DNA of 64,000 nucleotides from Trochalopteron elliotii (GCA_024734555.1 JANPWX010000452.1:1346223-1410222), one strand, 5' to 3'. Shown: positions 26,180 to 39,010, counted from the first letter of the stretch. Notes: generated from the sequence alone by a model not told the origin. Made by a program: numbers and translations.

Positions 26180-26460
26180 TTTGCTGGTGCTCTCTGCTGA
26201 TAGGTGCAGCTCAAATCCTTTAACACAAAACAAAGTCTTTTAAACCCTGCTCTTTCAGCAATTCATTTAACAAGGAGAAGTGCTTTGAAATTAGTCCTTG
26301 GATATCGTGTCTTCAATTTACGTCCTCAGTGCAGTTAGCACTTAATATATCCCTTTCAGAAGCAGATTGTCACTGCAAAGTGTCTGTACACAGTCTGTCT
26401 AATTCATCCGCAGAGGTCCCACTGCATTTCAATTGTGTCTTTTTTGTTGCTTTTAGGAGC
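26180..26460. promoter_or_regulatory. Candidate conserved noncoding element
   Basis: Non-repetitive block with the texture of a conserved noncoding element: 'aacacaaaacaaag' near 26223 (SOX/FOX-like), 'cagcaattcatttaacaag' near 26258, 'tcaatttacgtcctcagtgc' near 26312, 'agttagcacttaatatat' near 26334, and 'gtctaattcatccgcagagg' near 26398. No frame stays open and no transposon signature is present. Conservation is inferred, not measured. Confidence 0.3.
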
Positions 26461-29400
26461 AAAGCTTGGGTTGCTGCACATTCTTGCCACCTTTTTCCAC
26501 TCCACTGAAATCATTCACTTGATTTAAAAAACCCTACACAACTAAATTGATTCAGTAAATCCCTTTTTCATGTACAGTAAGTGGTTTGGTGTAAGGCACA
26601 GAAATCTTTCTACTTTTACACTTCCTTTCATTTCATACAATTGTCCTTAGAAAAGTAAGTCTATAAATGATAAAAAAAAAAAATACAAAGTGGAGCCAAG
26701 TTAGAAGGAAAAAGTTTTAACTAGCTTTTTTGTCAAGCTTCAAACAATGCTTTCTCTGATTCTGACTTTCTCTTTCTGACCAGTGTCTGTTTACAGCCAC
26801 TCATCATTAACTATACGTATTTATCAGGGTTTGCAGCCACTGCTGGCCTATTTGATACTCCTCTTTTTAAACAAAAACACCCTCAGAAATTGATACGGTA
26901 GCCAAAATGATATTCATAAAAAATTTAAGAAAGAGCTCTCAGCATTAAAAAAAAAAAAGAAATTTTTTTGAAGGAGCTGAAAAGAAAAAGGTCTTGGAAT
27001 TACAAGCAGTTAGACTTGGTTTTTTTGCGTAATGACTCCTGGTATCCCACTGTGAGAAGACTTTCCCCAGCTTCTCGTCTGCATTCTTCCTCGTTCCCTG
27101 CGGGAGAATGAGTTGGATTTGTCTGCCATATTCACAGCAATCGAGGTGATCCAGGTTGAAAGAAAATCAATAAGATGTGTCCATTTATGCCTCACAAAGG
27201 AAGAAAGGTCTAAAGAACAGACATGGGACGTGATTCAAGCACTAGAGACTTAATAAGACTTCTACTTGTGTTTGAAGGGGATGGTAATTTATATTTTACT
27301 TTGAACTTTTTTTATGCTTCATAACTATTGGGATTCGGGCTGACATGGGAAGCAAGGAAAAGAAGGTTTGATGCTGTCTTAGAAGACCTAACCCATTTGG
27401 GAAGGCCATGCTCAAAAGTTCAAAAAATTTTGTTTTAGAAAAGATTAAAGAGACATCATATCATCGTACTGATTTATCGCTATTGATAAAACTGGTTTAA
27501 AGTATTTTGGATTGGGGTACAATAAAAAAAAGTCTTTCTTCGAGAACAGCTGCAAGTTTCTCATTATTGGCTGTCTTTTCTGTGTGTTTGATATAATTTT
27601 GCTTAGAAATAGAGGAGCAGCCATAATAGGTACCCTGGTGCCACTTGAAGCTTTGTCAGGGCAGCTCCCCAAAAGTGGTTGTTGTTCTGCTCGATGTCTG
27701 TCACGTTGGTCACCAGGGTCCTGCTGTCCCAAGGGTGTGCTCTGTCAGCCCTCAGCAAAAATACTCTCTGCTTTAGCCTAGGTTGTTTTTTTCAAGCCAG
27801 TCTTGTGGTGTACTTTTGCAGGTGAGATGTAAGCACGTTCTTATTCAGCAGGAATTAGGACCTGTGGGAATTTCAGAAACAAAACCCAAAAACTTAAAAT
27901 AAACCAAGGCAGGCTGCAGGCGTTAAGTCTCGTTATTGCAATCTTTTTGTTTTGTCGTAAAAAGACAAAAGTGAAAGCAAGTCTTCCTACCAAAGGAGTA
28001 AATGGCCTCAAAAATTATGTCTCAGCAAGGCATGGAATAAAAGCTGGATGATCTATGAGGTAGTGTGATTGCAAGGTGGAAGAGGAAATATTCTTTCTTT
28101 TTCTGCTCTTCCAAATACCTTGGCTATGCATTCCTATCAAAATGAAGGCTGACACTGAATGGGCCCCAGATGGAAGATCTGGAATGGCGATGGTGTATCC
28201 AAGGAAAAAGAATTCACATTTTGGAATCTTGGCTGTTCTTCCTCAGTAGCCCTTTAAAAAAGTTTCAATTATAAGAGAGAGTTCCAAGAAGAAATTGTGC
28301 TTAGTGCATTACGTAGGATAAAGTTAAAGATGTAAAGAGGATAGAGACAGATTTAGAGCCATACTTTAAAGGTATGCAGAGGTTTATCATTACTAAAACT
28401 ACCATTTTTTCCAAATCAGCCCCTTTTCACTGAATCTTTAGTAGATTTTTTCAGTTTTATCCAACTTTGAGTCTTTTCAAAATAAATTGAAAAGTGAGCT
28501 TGAGGGACTTTCAGACTATTAATGGATTTTTTTAAGGCTTAATTGGTATCAAGCAAGATTTTAGTGAACACAGCCAAGTGTGTCCATTGCATCGTTAAAT
28601 GAGCAAAGCTAGCATTTAACTGAGATAGACTCCTACCACTCTCCTTCACTTTCAAGAACTGTACTTAAATGAGGTGAGATCAGAATATCAAAGCAGTCCA
28701 TGTAATGTGAAGTCACAAATTTTTTTGTGTGTTTTTTTGAGGTTTCCTTCATACGTCTTTCAACACAGTGCTGTTCTGGAATGACCACTGATAAAACAAG
28801 TAATAAATAAATAGAGGTGTGAACAAAGCAATTGTGCACCAGTGAATGAAAACCTATGTGGGCCAGGATGCATCGCCTGAAAAGGAAATATAAAAATAAA
28901 TCCCAGCAAATTGGAAAGGGATTGCACGGAGCAGCTGACCAGCCCTACACACAGAAGTGAGATTTTGCAGTTTACAGGCAGCCCTTTTGCCTTAGAGATC
29001 TGAGAAGTGTTTTAGCACCTCATTTACATAACAAAAGAGGTACAAAATCAGCTTTGCATCCAGGGGACTACACAAGCCGGCGATGGGGAGAGGTATTGAG
29101 AGCAAAGATTGCTCTCCAGGCCCCTGTGACAGCAGCCAGGAAAGGCTGCGTCTGACAGAGGTGTTGCATGGCCACTTTGGGCTGGCAAGATGCTGTTCTC
29201 AGATGCCCGTTGCCTTTTTTGCCTTACACCAAACAAATGTAAATAGCTGTTCTGCTTCTTCAGAAAGTCCCACCAGACAGAACCTAGTTTCTTGGCACCT
29301 TGTCCTGCTCTGCCTTTCTTTTCCCAGGGGATGAAGTGGATTCCTCTGATACAAAGCCCCAGTGACAGTAAGTGGGAGCCTGAGGTTATTTCCATTGAGG

Positions 29401-30607
29401 GGTGTTTCTGTGCGGCCCTTTCCGGAGCTCTTGGCAATAGTGTTGTAGGTTTGCTGGACCACCCTTGCTTACTGTGCTGCTTTTCACTCTTCCTGCTGCA
29501 GCTGGCCTTGATTTCCACACAGGAAACTCTTTGTAAAGAAGAGCTAACTTGTGGTGTAAATAAGCAACTGAAGAAACCGATGATTTGGGGTCTGCAAATT
29601 GTGTATTCCTGTGAGCTATTTCACAGGTAGACAAAATCTCAACAGTCCTACCTGTGAGACATTCAGACGTTTTTATCTGAATGTGTCCCTGGGAGGAGAG
29701 AAGGACTCCTGAAGTGGCATTAGAAGGAAAGAAAAGGGAGTAGTACCACCATTTCAACATTTTTGGTAGAAGCTGGGAATCTGGAAGCTCCAGTATAGTT
29801 TATGAACAGATTTAAGTGTATCATTGATTCTGGGTATTTCATTTTTTGTTAATAATATTGAAAGGAAGGAAACAGCAGTACTTTGAAAGGACAAAGAGAT
29901 CTGTGCTACAGCAAGTTTCAGGCCAGGCTGGTGCTTTACTTGGAAATGGAAAAGTCCCTTCCCTTAATTGTGCACAGCCCCTATAAAAAGCCAGCCAGCA
30001 GTGGTCTTGGCTCTCAGGGATTGCACTGCATTTGCTGCCAAATGTCTCTCTTTGCCAAAAGTTTACCAGAGGGAACAGGATAGTAGGGCAATATCACTGT
30101 TGTAGCACCCCCAGGTGAGCTGCCAGCCCTGGCTGAGCACATCCAGCCTGTAAGGATGCAAGATGTCTTCAGGTGCCCTTGAGGAGATGCTCCAAATGTC
30201 TTTAAAGAATCAGATATTTTGGTGCAAGGCAGGGTTTGCCATGCTGAGATCCTGCTCCACAGACAGAGCTCCCCATTGCCATCACCAACACAAAAAGGAA
30301 ACCTAGAAAGATATTCAAAAAAGCATGCACACAAGGAAAAGCAGGTTCATTCCCTTACCAGGCATCCTCAGCTTCCATTGAAAGCTGGCTTCAGCTCCCT
30401 GCAGAAAACCTTGTAGAGCATTCACCCTGTAAGGCAGCTGTAGGACTATGTCTTGATGGTGATCCCTGGTGGTTTAGTTTGTTCTGAGGAAAAGTTCTGC
30501 AGAAAAATGCAGTGCTTGGGTTTCGTTGCTGTATTTCTTGACTTGGTGCAGCATTTCTTCCCAAAAGTTGCAAAAACTTTACTGAATAATGACAAATGGG
30601 AGATGTT
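26461..30607. other. Unique noncoding DNA, no gene seen
   Basis: Contains A-runs near 26671 and 26947. The longest frame is 156 codons (29048-29518, -) and opposes + frames of 83-112 codons in a GC-richer patch (29050-29510). It shows no domain and is close to the chance maximum for 64 kb. No transposon was recognised. Confidence 0.5.
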
Positions 30608-30649
30608 AAAAAAAAACCAACAAAACCCCAGGCCCCAAACCCCCCAAAC
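30608..30649 (+). repeat. A/C-rich low-complexity tract
   Basis: An A-run followed by 'accaacaaaaccccaggccc' and 'caaaccccccaaac'. The complement is the T/G composition seen at 11818-11878. Confidence 0.85.
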
Positions 30650-31102
30650 TTGAAGTAAGTGAGCTCAGTTCTTCACAGAGGAACTGTGAGAATTGTTCTT
30701 CTTTATTAAAAAGAAATTCTCATTGGAATGCAAATTTTGATTTTGATTATCTGTCACGGCCTGCTTTGAAGTTTTTCAGACAAAAATAAATATCTCCATA
30801 ACAGAGAGGATTATAGTAGTCTTGTTTAGAATCATCTGACTAAGAGTGACATCTAATCTCAGAATATATAAGGTTTTGAGGCCACAGAGACTTTGAAAGA
30901 GCTTGATTCTCTTATGTTTTGTAAATTTTCTATAAATGGTTTAATATGGTTTTTAGTTCAACCACCAAAAAACAAGGACTAAAACATTTCCATCAACCAT
31001 ATTGCTGGAGAAATATAAAAGAGACATAATTCAATTTAAATAAAGCTGTAGCTAGGTTATATCACCCTTATCTCAGTAAAAAGTATTTTCTTTTACAATC
31101 CC

Positions 31103-31120
31103 AAATAAATAAATAAATAT
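31103..31120 (+). repeat. (AAAT)n microsatellite
   Basis: Four and a half perfect AAAT units, immediately 5' of the CpG-containing block at 31121. Confidence 0.9.
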
Positions 31121-31400
31121 CTGTGACGCGGCTTTGAAGGCTTCGCTTGGATAAATCAGGTTTTGGCAGCTCTGTAATTCATGAAACAATACCTCCAGCT
31201 CCACCGGAATGGGAGCGGGATGTTTCAAGCTTTATGATTCTCTTCAATTCTGGAGCGTTAATGGGGCTATTTGTAAAGAAAGAAATATAATGAGTTATCA
31301 CAAAACACAGCAAGGACTCTAGAAAGGGGCAGCCTCCCATCTATCACCCATTCTAGCGTATTCACAAAAGAACAGGGCGAGAAATCTTGTGAGGACGATG
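31121..31400. promoter_or_regulatory. Candidate conserved element with clustered CpGs
   Basis: About nine CpG dinucleotides fall within roughly 270 bp (for example 31127-31130, 31144, 31205, 31216, 31256, 31357, 31378, 31395), whereas surrounding kilobases have very few. GC is not high, so this is not a classical CpG island. Words such as 'cttggataaatcagg', 'gtaattcatgaaacaatacc', 'gagcgttaatggggctattt' and 'aaatataatgagttatcac' give it the look of a conserved regulatory element. No open frame or repeat explains it. Confidence 0.35.
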
Positions 31401-34400
31401 GGGAATTTTGCTTTTACTCTAACCTGACTTTCACAAATTGTGATGGGTCTGGAACATTATTTTCTTTACAAAATGACCCCAACCCGATCCTAAATTCAAA
31501 GTGTGAGAGTGTGTGACACAGGTTTTTGTGGAGATTTTTTTTCTACCTTCCTCTACTTTATGCTTTGAGAAGACATTTTCTTAATTAAGATTTATTTATG
31601 AAAATAAAAGCATTATATTATTTTTATCTGATATAGTGGCTAATTCAGGATGCTGACATTGCCATATTTCTGTGGCACCTTGTGGTAGGGCTATTAGTAA
31701 AGTTACCTGTCATTTCCCTTCTCCTCTCTATTTTGGAAGTTTATTACTACGCCTTGAAAAGTTCTTATGGGTTCACACTGCCATATGAGTTGGGAACTTG
31801 AGAGCAATTTTATTTTGAACCTTTTTAAACAAAAGGCAAACCTATACTGAGCCATGATTTTGGTTTTGTTTTTAATTTTAAGTGACAGAAACACAAACAG
31901 AACCAAAACCTTATCTGGTGTGTGCTGTGATGTATCTGCGGTCCTGTCCTCTCCCATCACACTCAGAATCCCTAATGAACCCAAAGGAGGTTTTGAGTGA
32001 ATATGGTTTTTAAGAAGGACTGAAGGTTTTGCCCCAAAGATAATGAGATAATGAACATATTTCATAGTGTAGTTCAGAGACAGTGAACAGCTCAGAGTAA
32101 TGAAATGAAACACGCATACCAAAACAAAGGGCACAGCAGGAAATAGTCTGAAGTACATGATAATCAATTTTCACATTATAAGCTTTTACATCTCTCCTTC
32201 CATATATCCCATTATAACAGGGCCTGTTGCTTATTAAAAAGGAAATTGAGATGTCACTAACTGTGGAAGAGCAGATCCTCAGGCAGTAGAAATCAGTCTA
32301 CTGCATTGAAGTCAGCCATTCCGACTGTGGATCTGACTCAGGATCCTTTTGGTGTGATAAATCAGTTTTAATCTGCAATCTAGAAGTTTCACTCTTAAAA
32401 TTTTATGTGTTTTGAAGGTTGGAAGACTAAGGGAGGATTTTTGGAATTTTACAATGTAGATTTTCTTACTAACAGCAGAATATTTATGAAGAGCAGAAAG
32501 AGTGTCCTGCCTTCTTGTGATGCTCAGGGAGTGATGCTGGAGTGGGACCCCTCCAGAGGACCTTATTTGCATACTCCACACTCCCCTTCCCATAGGAACA
32601 GTTCCTTCAGTAGTGTATTTCCAGAGCCTAGGATTGTCTGGGTTGGTACCATCTGGCAGACATTGGCAAGGGAAAAAAGACCTTATAGTTCTCTCAGCTT
32701 GCCTGTGGGAGAAATTGTCTGTTATATACAAGGAGGTACATGAGGGAGATATTGTTTTTGCAGCTGAAGTGTTTTTTCCATCTGAGCATGGTAAAAACTT
32801 GTGAATTTCTTGCAGAGTCCAATGTCCTAAATATATGAACTAAGCCCATTATAGAAAATGTATCTCAAAGACTTTTACTGCAGCATCTCTCTGTGTGAGA
32901 TTTTCTGAGCTGATGCCCCTTGTCCCTGCCTCAGTATGTTTTCCCCAGGTTAAACCAGGAAGCAGAGGGAGGCACTAAACCACTTACAGCAATACCAAGG
33001 GGTCCTGAAGAGTTTCAACATTTCAATAAGATGCATCTGAGATGTGACCCTGTGCAGTGGTATCTGGATTGTCTTGTTCTGTCCTTGCTTGGTTGTCCTC
33101 CCAGGATTCACACCAACTTTATCCTTCCTTTTCTGTCATGCAACAGGCACAGCCAAACCATTGTAAAACTTCTCCTGTGACTCCAGTCTTGTAGGACAGT
33201 GCTGAGGCTTTTGCTGCCCAGGGTGTGATTAGGTGGCATGCTCATTGATCTCCTGTCTCACAGAATTCCTGCAGATCTACAATCCTGACTGGTATATTTC
33301 TCAGTGATGAGTCCCATGTGTTTTCCAATGAGGGAATTATTTTGAAACCTGGGCTTTATGGGATTATGCCCTCTTACAGTACACAGGTATATCAAGCCAT
33401 ACATGAGAAATGGCTTATGTGCTTTGACTCCTTTGCTATCCCCTTAACAATAATGAAAATAGTCTCAGCTGGCCTTCATCAGGTTCATGGCTTCATAGAA
33501 GTAAGGGAAATTCACACATGAACTGAAAGGTTACGGCAAAGAATTGAGCAAGCTGCATCATTTTGAGACAGCAATTTCACCATGTGCCATGAGACCAAAA
33601 GTGTGATAAAAACCAATGGGAAACCCTTGGTTTCACAGCATCATGAAGCAGGACTTGAGGGGCCAGTGCACTGTGGCCTGTAGAGTTGCTGGCAATAAAG
33701 TGCTCTGGATGATTCTGTGTTTGGAACTCTGCAGAAGGATATGACCTGTCTTCCACAGCCACCAAGGCCTGCTGCTCTGGATGGGTGGGATGACCTAAAC
33801 TGACTCTTCCTCATTTAGAGAAGCACCATGAGAACTTATCTCCTTTCTTGCTAGTGCCAAAAGGCTACAGTTTGCAAAACTGAGAAACGGTGCAGATTCT
33901 GAGCCTGTGAAGTATTGTACTTCATGTAGCTCATAGCTACCAGTCTTCATGCTGCAGCCTTTTATTTTTCCTTCAGGAAAAAGAACATGGAATTGCTAGT
34001 GGCAATCACCAAATTATTTACTGTCCATCTTTCCCTTCACAACTAAACAATGCATGCTGGAGGATTTTTTGCAGTTTTTCTGCTGATACCATACTCAGTA
34101 AAACCAGCTAAGAGCAAATGTAGCTTTTAATTATTTTAGGGGCTTTCTTGTCCACAGCATCTGACTGGCCATTTTCCCAATCAAGGTAAGAAGGATCTAG
34201 TCTTGTTTCAGTATTGAAAGGAACTCGAACAATTGTGATCCTCTACAGGATCCTCTCCTGTGTCAGAGGAAATGGGGGTGGGTCTGGCTGCCAGCAACCA
34301 GACTTTTAGAGGTGAAGTTATAAAAGGTCTAAAGCATTTCTATCTGCAGTGGCAGAAAAGTGAGGCCATATGCTGAGCCACCTGGTTGTGCAGAGGAGTT

Positions 34401-36039
34401 GCATGTAAAGCCCCATGGCCAACGAAAGGAGATTGTTCAGGTGGCTTTGGGAAGGAGGCAGGCAGGATTGCTTTATACATTATACATTTCTCAGGCAGAG
34501 GAAGCATATTAAGCCTACTGAAGAGAGAGTTCCAAGTCAAAGTTTTATCAGTCACTTGTGTGTGTGTATATACATGTATGGTGCAACTTCTCCCCCTGCC
34601 CCTTGCCTTGGGAGAAGAAGTTTTTCTCCTTTTGCAAGTTTTAAGGTACTTTCAGGGCCATAGAGAAAAACCTTGTGGGATATGAAATGTAGACATTAAG
34701 TGTAGAGGATATTCCACTTCCTTTGATTTATGGGGACTAAAATGTAACTTCTGGCTGCAGCAAACATTTTGAGGCAGCTGCACAGTACAGAGGGGAGTAA
34801 GAAAGTGCTCTATCTCTTTGCCCAGGTGCTGAGGGATTGAAGCTTCTTAGAGATGCTGTGTAGGAGTTGAGTCTAAATCGTTTGGGTTTTTTCCTTTCAG
34901 ACTTTGATTGTCAGGGTTTTGAATCTAGCCTCCATTGCAGCCCTTATGTTGTCTCTGCAGAGATCACAGCAACGCTCCCAAAGCCAATTCGAACAGCCCT
35001 TTGGGGAATGTCCTACTGTTTGGTGCTTTTCCAAACAATGCACAGCAACTGAAATGGCTTTTTTTCCCGTTCCTTGTAATGTGCCTTTGTCCCCTCCCAC
35101 AGTGTGATAGATGACACGGATGAGCGTGTTTGAAGAGGTGTTTTAGATAAGGTGTGGGTGGGTCACTGAACTCTGGGCTCAGGCAAAGAATAGCCCTCAT
35201 AGTTGGAGGCTGGGCACTGCTCTGGTTTGTTAGGGACCAGGTGAATCCTGACACACACCAGGCTCAGACACAGCTCCATATCAAGGTCTTGCCACCTCCT
35301 GAAATCTCAATTCATGGTCTAGACAAGCAGCACTTAATAAGTCTCAGGTATTTAATCCGGGGAGGATTTCATTCTGGTCACCTGTGCGTGCTCATTCCTT
35401 GCCCTTAACTGCTCCTCAAAGGGGCAGAAATTACCCAGAAGCACCTCTCAGGCTAAACAGATGCTGCTGCTTCTCCCCTGCTCTTGGAGCATTTGCCCCC
35501 GTGTTGTATGTATACACACAGAGAGCACACAAAATAATCAGTGAGAATGCTGTGGTGCAATCAGAAAGCAGAACTAGGAAATGCTTTCCAGCTCTGTGGA
35601 GGCAAAGAGAGGTTAGAAGGAGGGGCAAAGCATGGAGAGGGTTCCAGAGACATGGACAGTTTGTACTGTTCAAGGAGTGATCAAATTGTTCTTCCTGTGG
35701 CAGCAAAGCTGCGTCTTTTTTGCATTTTGGGGAGAAGCGATGGTACCACTTAGCCTTCAGAGGAAGGAGGTCAGCTAGAAAAAGCCTACTCAGGGTGCAG
35801 TAGGAAAAAAAATCCATCTGTCTGAGTAGCCTTAATAGGGTCTGGGGACCTGCCACTCTGTCAGACTAATTCTTGGCACAGGGCTGGTGTTGACAAGAGC
35901 TCCGTTTTCCTTCTGTCTATTGTTGCCAGGAGGATAGAAGGGAGATAAGGGCCGAGCAGGGCTCTGTGTTAATGGTCCTTCCTTAGCGCCTTTCAGTTTA
36001 GCTTTCACTGACTGAGGCCCCCAAAGTACTTAGCATGAG
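31401..36039. other. Unique noncoding DNA, no gene seen
   Basis: No supported exon or transposon. Open frames of 139-154 codons (32312-32731 and 31703-32167, both -) have random-looking composition, and the former is opposed by a 112-codon + frame. A perfect octamer 'atttgcat' lies at about 32567-32574. A short TG run is at about 34557-34568. Confidence 0.5.
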
Positions 36040-36165
36040 GAAAGTTTTCAAAAGCATGAGTAATTTAGGAGATTAAAAGGCATTTTCAAAAGTGTCGACT
36101 TTTCAAAGTGCCTAATTTCCAGGGACATTCAATGAGGTTTGGAAATCTTAAATCATCTGGTTGCC
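36040..36165. repeat. Ancient amniote-type interspersed repeat relic
   Basis: The run 'gttttcaaaagcatgagtaa', 'tttaggagattaaaaggc', 'attttcaaaagtg', 'tttcaaagtgcctaattt' and 'cattcaatgag' matches a repeat I recognise from turtles, crocodilians and birds. Its wording is 'ttttcaaaagcacctaagtg', 'acttaggagcctaag', then 'ccattgaaagtcaatggg'. I cannot name its database family with confidence. Divergence is high. Confidence 0.5.
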
Positions 36166-36859
36166 TCAGTGAATAGCACTGTTGATTGCAGCGTAATGCA
36201 TCATCAGCTGGTATCCTGCTTGTGTCAGAGGTCAGTGCTGAGTGACTCTGAGGAGGGTGAACAAATCCCCAGGGTTGAATAATCCAGGGAATTCCGTCTA
36301 CCCCTTTCCAGAGGTGGCTTTGAGAGCACAGAGTTCTTCTGAGTTTCTGGGCTAATTGCACAGGGATACTGTGGGAGGAGTTCACTTAAGCTTCCTTTTA
36401 AACTGTGTTTTCATCAGATTTTAGTGACAAGTGCTGGATCAAGTTTCGCTCTGTCCAATTTGCCATCTTTTCTCCCCTTTTCTTATTTTGTTGCGTATAA
36501 CTTTCATGTCGTCTGTTTTGTGGCAGGAGGCTCTCCATATCTATGATTTTTTATTAGGATACAGAGATATAATTTAATGTATGAAAACTCTCTGTGTAAA
36601 AATCGTAGGTTTCCTGTGCTTGCCTTTGGTCTTGGAAAGGGTCATGTGAAGGACTAACTCAAACCCCTTGCTGAACTGTAGGCTCACAGAGGGAGAGATG
36701 CACATGTTTAGGAGGAAGAAGGGCTCAGCATTTGCATTTGGATGCATGTCTTAGGGCTTCAGAGCTCTTTAGACTCCCAAGTGGAGCAACTTCGAAGTTC
36801 AAAGCGGTGTGATTTTTGGCAGGTTTTTTCCCTAAGACTTCTTCAGGGCATGAAATATT

Positions 36860-36940
36860 CTGCCCTCAGTGCATGTACATAACTCTCATTGGCCTTAAAA
36901 GAAGTTACATGCCTACATCAAAGGGAGGATTTACCCCATA
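36860..36940. repeat. Ancient amniote-type interspersed repeat relic
   Basis: The order 'attctgccctcagtgcatgt', 'aactctcattggccttaaaa', 'gaagttacatgcctacatca', 'aagggaggatttacccc' follows an old amniote repeat centred on 'cccattgacttcaatggga' and ending 'gggcagaatttggccc'. The centre palindrome has decayed here. The family name is not certain. Confidence 0.5.
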
Positions 36941-37254
36941 ATGATTCATCGTGAGCCTGACAGGCAAACACAACAGTGGAGAGCTCACAAGCCAAAGCTC
37001 CTGGGCTACGGAGACGGCAGAGTTCAGATCTCTGCCAATCAATTGCTGCTCTGATTTTCGGCAGTTTTTAATTTTTTAAATTATTTTAGTGGGGATCAAA
37101 CCACGTCTTATCCATCTGGTAGAAGAAATGGTAGGGCTCAAGCAGAGGAGGTAGCCCCTTTAATATCTTATGTGGGAGTAAACCAGGGTCAAATTAAATT
37201 GTGGTGCTTTTCTGCCTGCAAAGTGCATCTCCCTATTCCTGGTGCTACACTGGA

Positions 37255-37690
37255 GACACAGAGTCATGATATTTTAAAGCAAATTAGAAAAATACCTTTT
37301 TATTAAATGTGATTGCAGAAAGTCCTGGGAAGGAATGTGTTAATGACTGGTGATTGAATGTAGTGGTTTGCAAGCTCTAAGCAGCTTTAGTGTCTCCTAC
37401 CACAGCCCTGATTTAAAATTCATAAATGCTAATCCTCCATAATTTACGGTTTAAAAAGCAGCCCCACTCACAGGCCCTGTGGCTACAGCTCTGTCAGAGT
37501 AATTATGCCGCCAAGCTGAAATTGGACTACTAACTGAGATATTAAACAGGGTAGGAAATCCTCTTCCCTGGCAGCCTACCCAATTATTCCAAATAAGCAA
37601 ACAGATTAGTGAGTAATTTTCCAGTTAAATCTGGTGATTGGTGCCAGAATTGTATGTTAAATATTCAGAAGTAAATAGATTAAAGATGAA
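37255..37690. promoter_or_regulatory. Candidate conserved noncoding element
   Basis: This 430-bp block is AT-rich, non-repetitive and dense in homeodomain/POU-like words: 'attcataaatgctaatcctc' near 37420, 'cataatttacggtttaaaaa' near 37439, 'agtaattatgccgccaagct' near 37498, 'cccaattattccaaataagc' near 37579, and 'gattagtgagtaattttcca' near 37603. No frame is open across it. Of the candidate elements here this one looks most like a developmental enhancer, but only a cross-species alignment can show that. Confidence 0.35.
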
Positions 37691-37795
37691 ATGTCCCCTT
37701 TTCTCAAGCTTAATTTAGTGTGTATATTAAAACTTTTTAGGGGGGAAAAAATCTCCATTGAAGTGCAATACATTTGCTTTGAAAACAGAACCTTT

Positions 37796-38060
37796 CCTGG
37801 CTTGTTTGCACTTGGGGCAGCGCGTTCATTAGCTGGGGCACGTTGTGCCGAGGGAACCTTGTGCCACATTAGCCACAGTATCAGTCCTGCTGTTCCTTTA
37901 TCCCTCACCTTGGAGGAGCCCTCCTGGGTGGCAGTGCTGTGAGACTGCACACGGCTCTGCTGGGGACCATCGGGACAGATTCCCAGCAGGGCGCTGGGAC
38001 ACAGGGTGCTGCCCATCCCTGCCAGCAGGACAGGAAGGCATTTGTAGGGATCAACAGTAA
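37796..38060. other. GC-richer patch without identified gene
   Basis: Local GC and CpG rise modestly ('ggcagcgcgttcattag', 'gcacgttgtgccgaggg', 'gcagggcgctgggac'). Frames stay open on both strands: 137 codons on - over 37657-38070, 121 on - over 37905-38270, 71-83 on +. None resembles a known protein. CpG density is well below a typical island. Confidence 0.4.
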
Positions 38061-39010
38061 ATGTGGGCATTTCTCATTCATTCTGAGTCTGTTTCTAAAT
38101 TCAGCTTGAATTTCCCCGCTGACCTGCCCAGGTTGACTTTTTTTGCCTTTCTGAACATTCCTCGTAATACAGTGTTTGGCTGGGACACAAAGTACAGGGA
38201 AGATGGGGGCAAAAGGAAGGAAAACATGGACTGAATGCCCAACACACACAACTCCTATATACACAGGCAAGAGGCAGGGGAGGGTCTGGGGCAGCCCAGG
38301 AACACAGCCTTGCAGTACAGGTCACCTCAAGTCGCTGATTCAAGGAACTGAGCCCTAACTGGAGAGTCAGGCAGCCTTCAGCAGCTGAAGGGAGCTGCTC
38401 TGGAGGAGCTAAGCTGACACCTGAACCATTCCAGAAAGTGGCTGTGGCTTGTGGCACCTCTCAGGAAGCAGGACTAGCACCTCTCCCCAGAAGGGCTGGC
38501 ATGATAGCTGTTGCACAGCCCCCGGGCTGGTTGTTTGCTGCAGGGACAATGATGGCAGACTCTGGGAAGGGAAAGTGGTGCACACTGCATTTTAGGACTC
38601 CAGAATTCTTTCTCAAAGTGAGTCTGAAGGAAATGTTTTTGCATTCATGGATTAAAGCAACCACTTGAATTGCTGGAAACATGCATGTACATTTCAATAT
38701 GCAAGAGCACCAAAGAGAAGGAAGCTGCATTTGAGGAACTGGAATTGTTTTAGCATCTGGTGGAATTTGCTTTGAAGTTGTTTCAAGGATCTCAAACACT
38801 ATGAAAAATGCTTTATGCCATTTCTAGTGGGTTTTCTTTCCAGTTGCTAAAAGCTTGTTGTGCTGAGGAAGTGATCAGGCCTCTTAGTTGGCAAGTGAAG
38901 TGGAAGGAGCAGCACCTGCTCACTGAGAGATTGAGATACAGTGGCCTTGGGGTCGAAGAGCTTTGGACCCTCAGTGTTAGTTACAGCTCAGTCTCCTGGG
39001 CATGTGAGAG
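38061..39010. other. Unique noncoding DNA
   Basis: No supported gene. Open frames on both strands are incidental. A good acceptor-like 'gttttctttccag' ends at 38843, followed by 75 open codons on + that run through the tandem duplication at 39011. Confidence 0.5.

Noticed and set aside
29048..29518. 156-codon minus-strand open frame, the longest start-to-stop frame
   Set aside because: About one frame of this length is expected by chance in 64 kb over six frames; it lies in GC-richer DNA with opposing open frames and has no domain.
31703..32167. 154-codon minus-strand open frame with a hydrophobic start
   Set aside because: Random-looking composition, no domain, length within chance.
37796..38060. 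Possible CpG island or promoter
   Set aside because: CpG count and GC are well below island levels and no initiator or first exon is evident.
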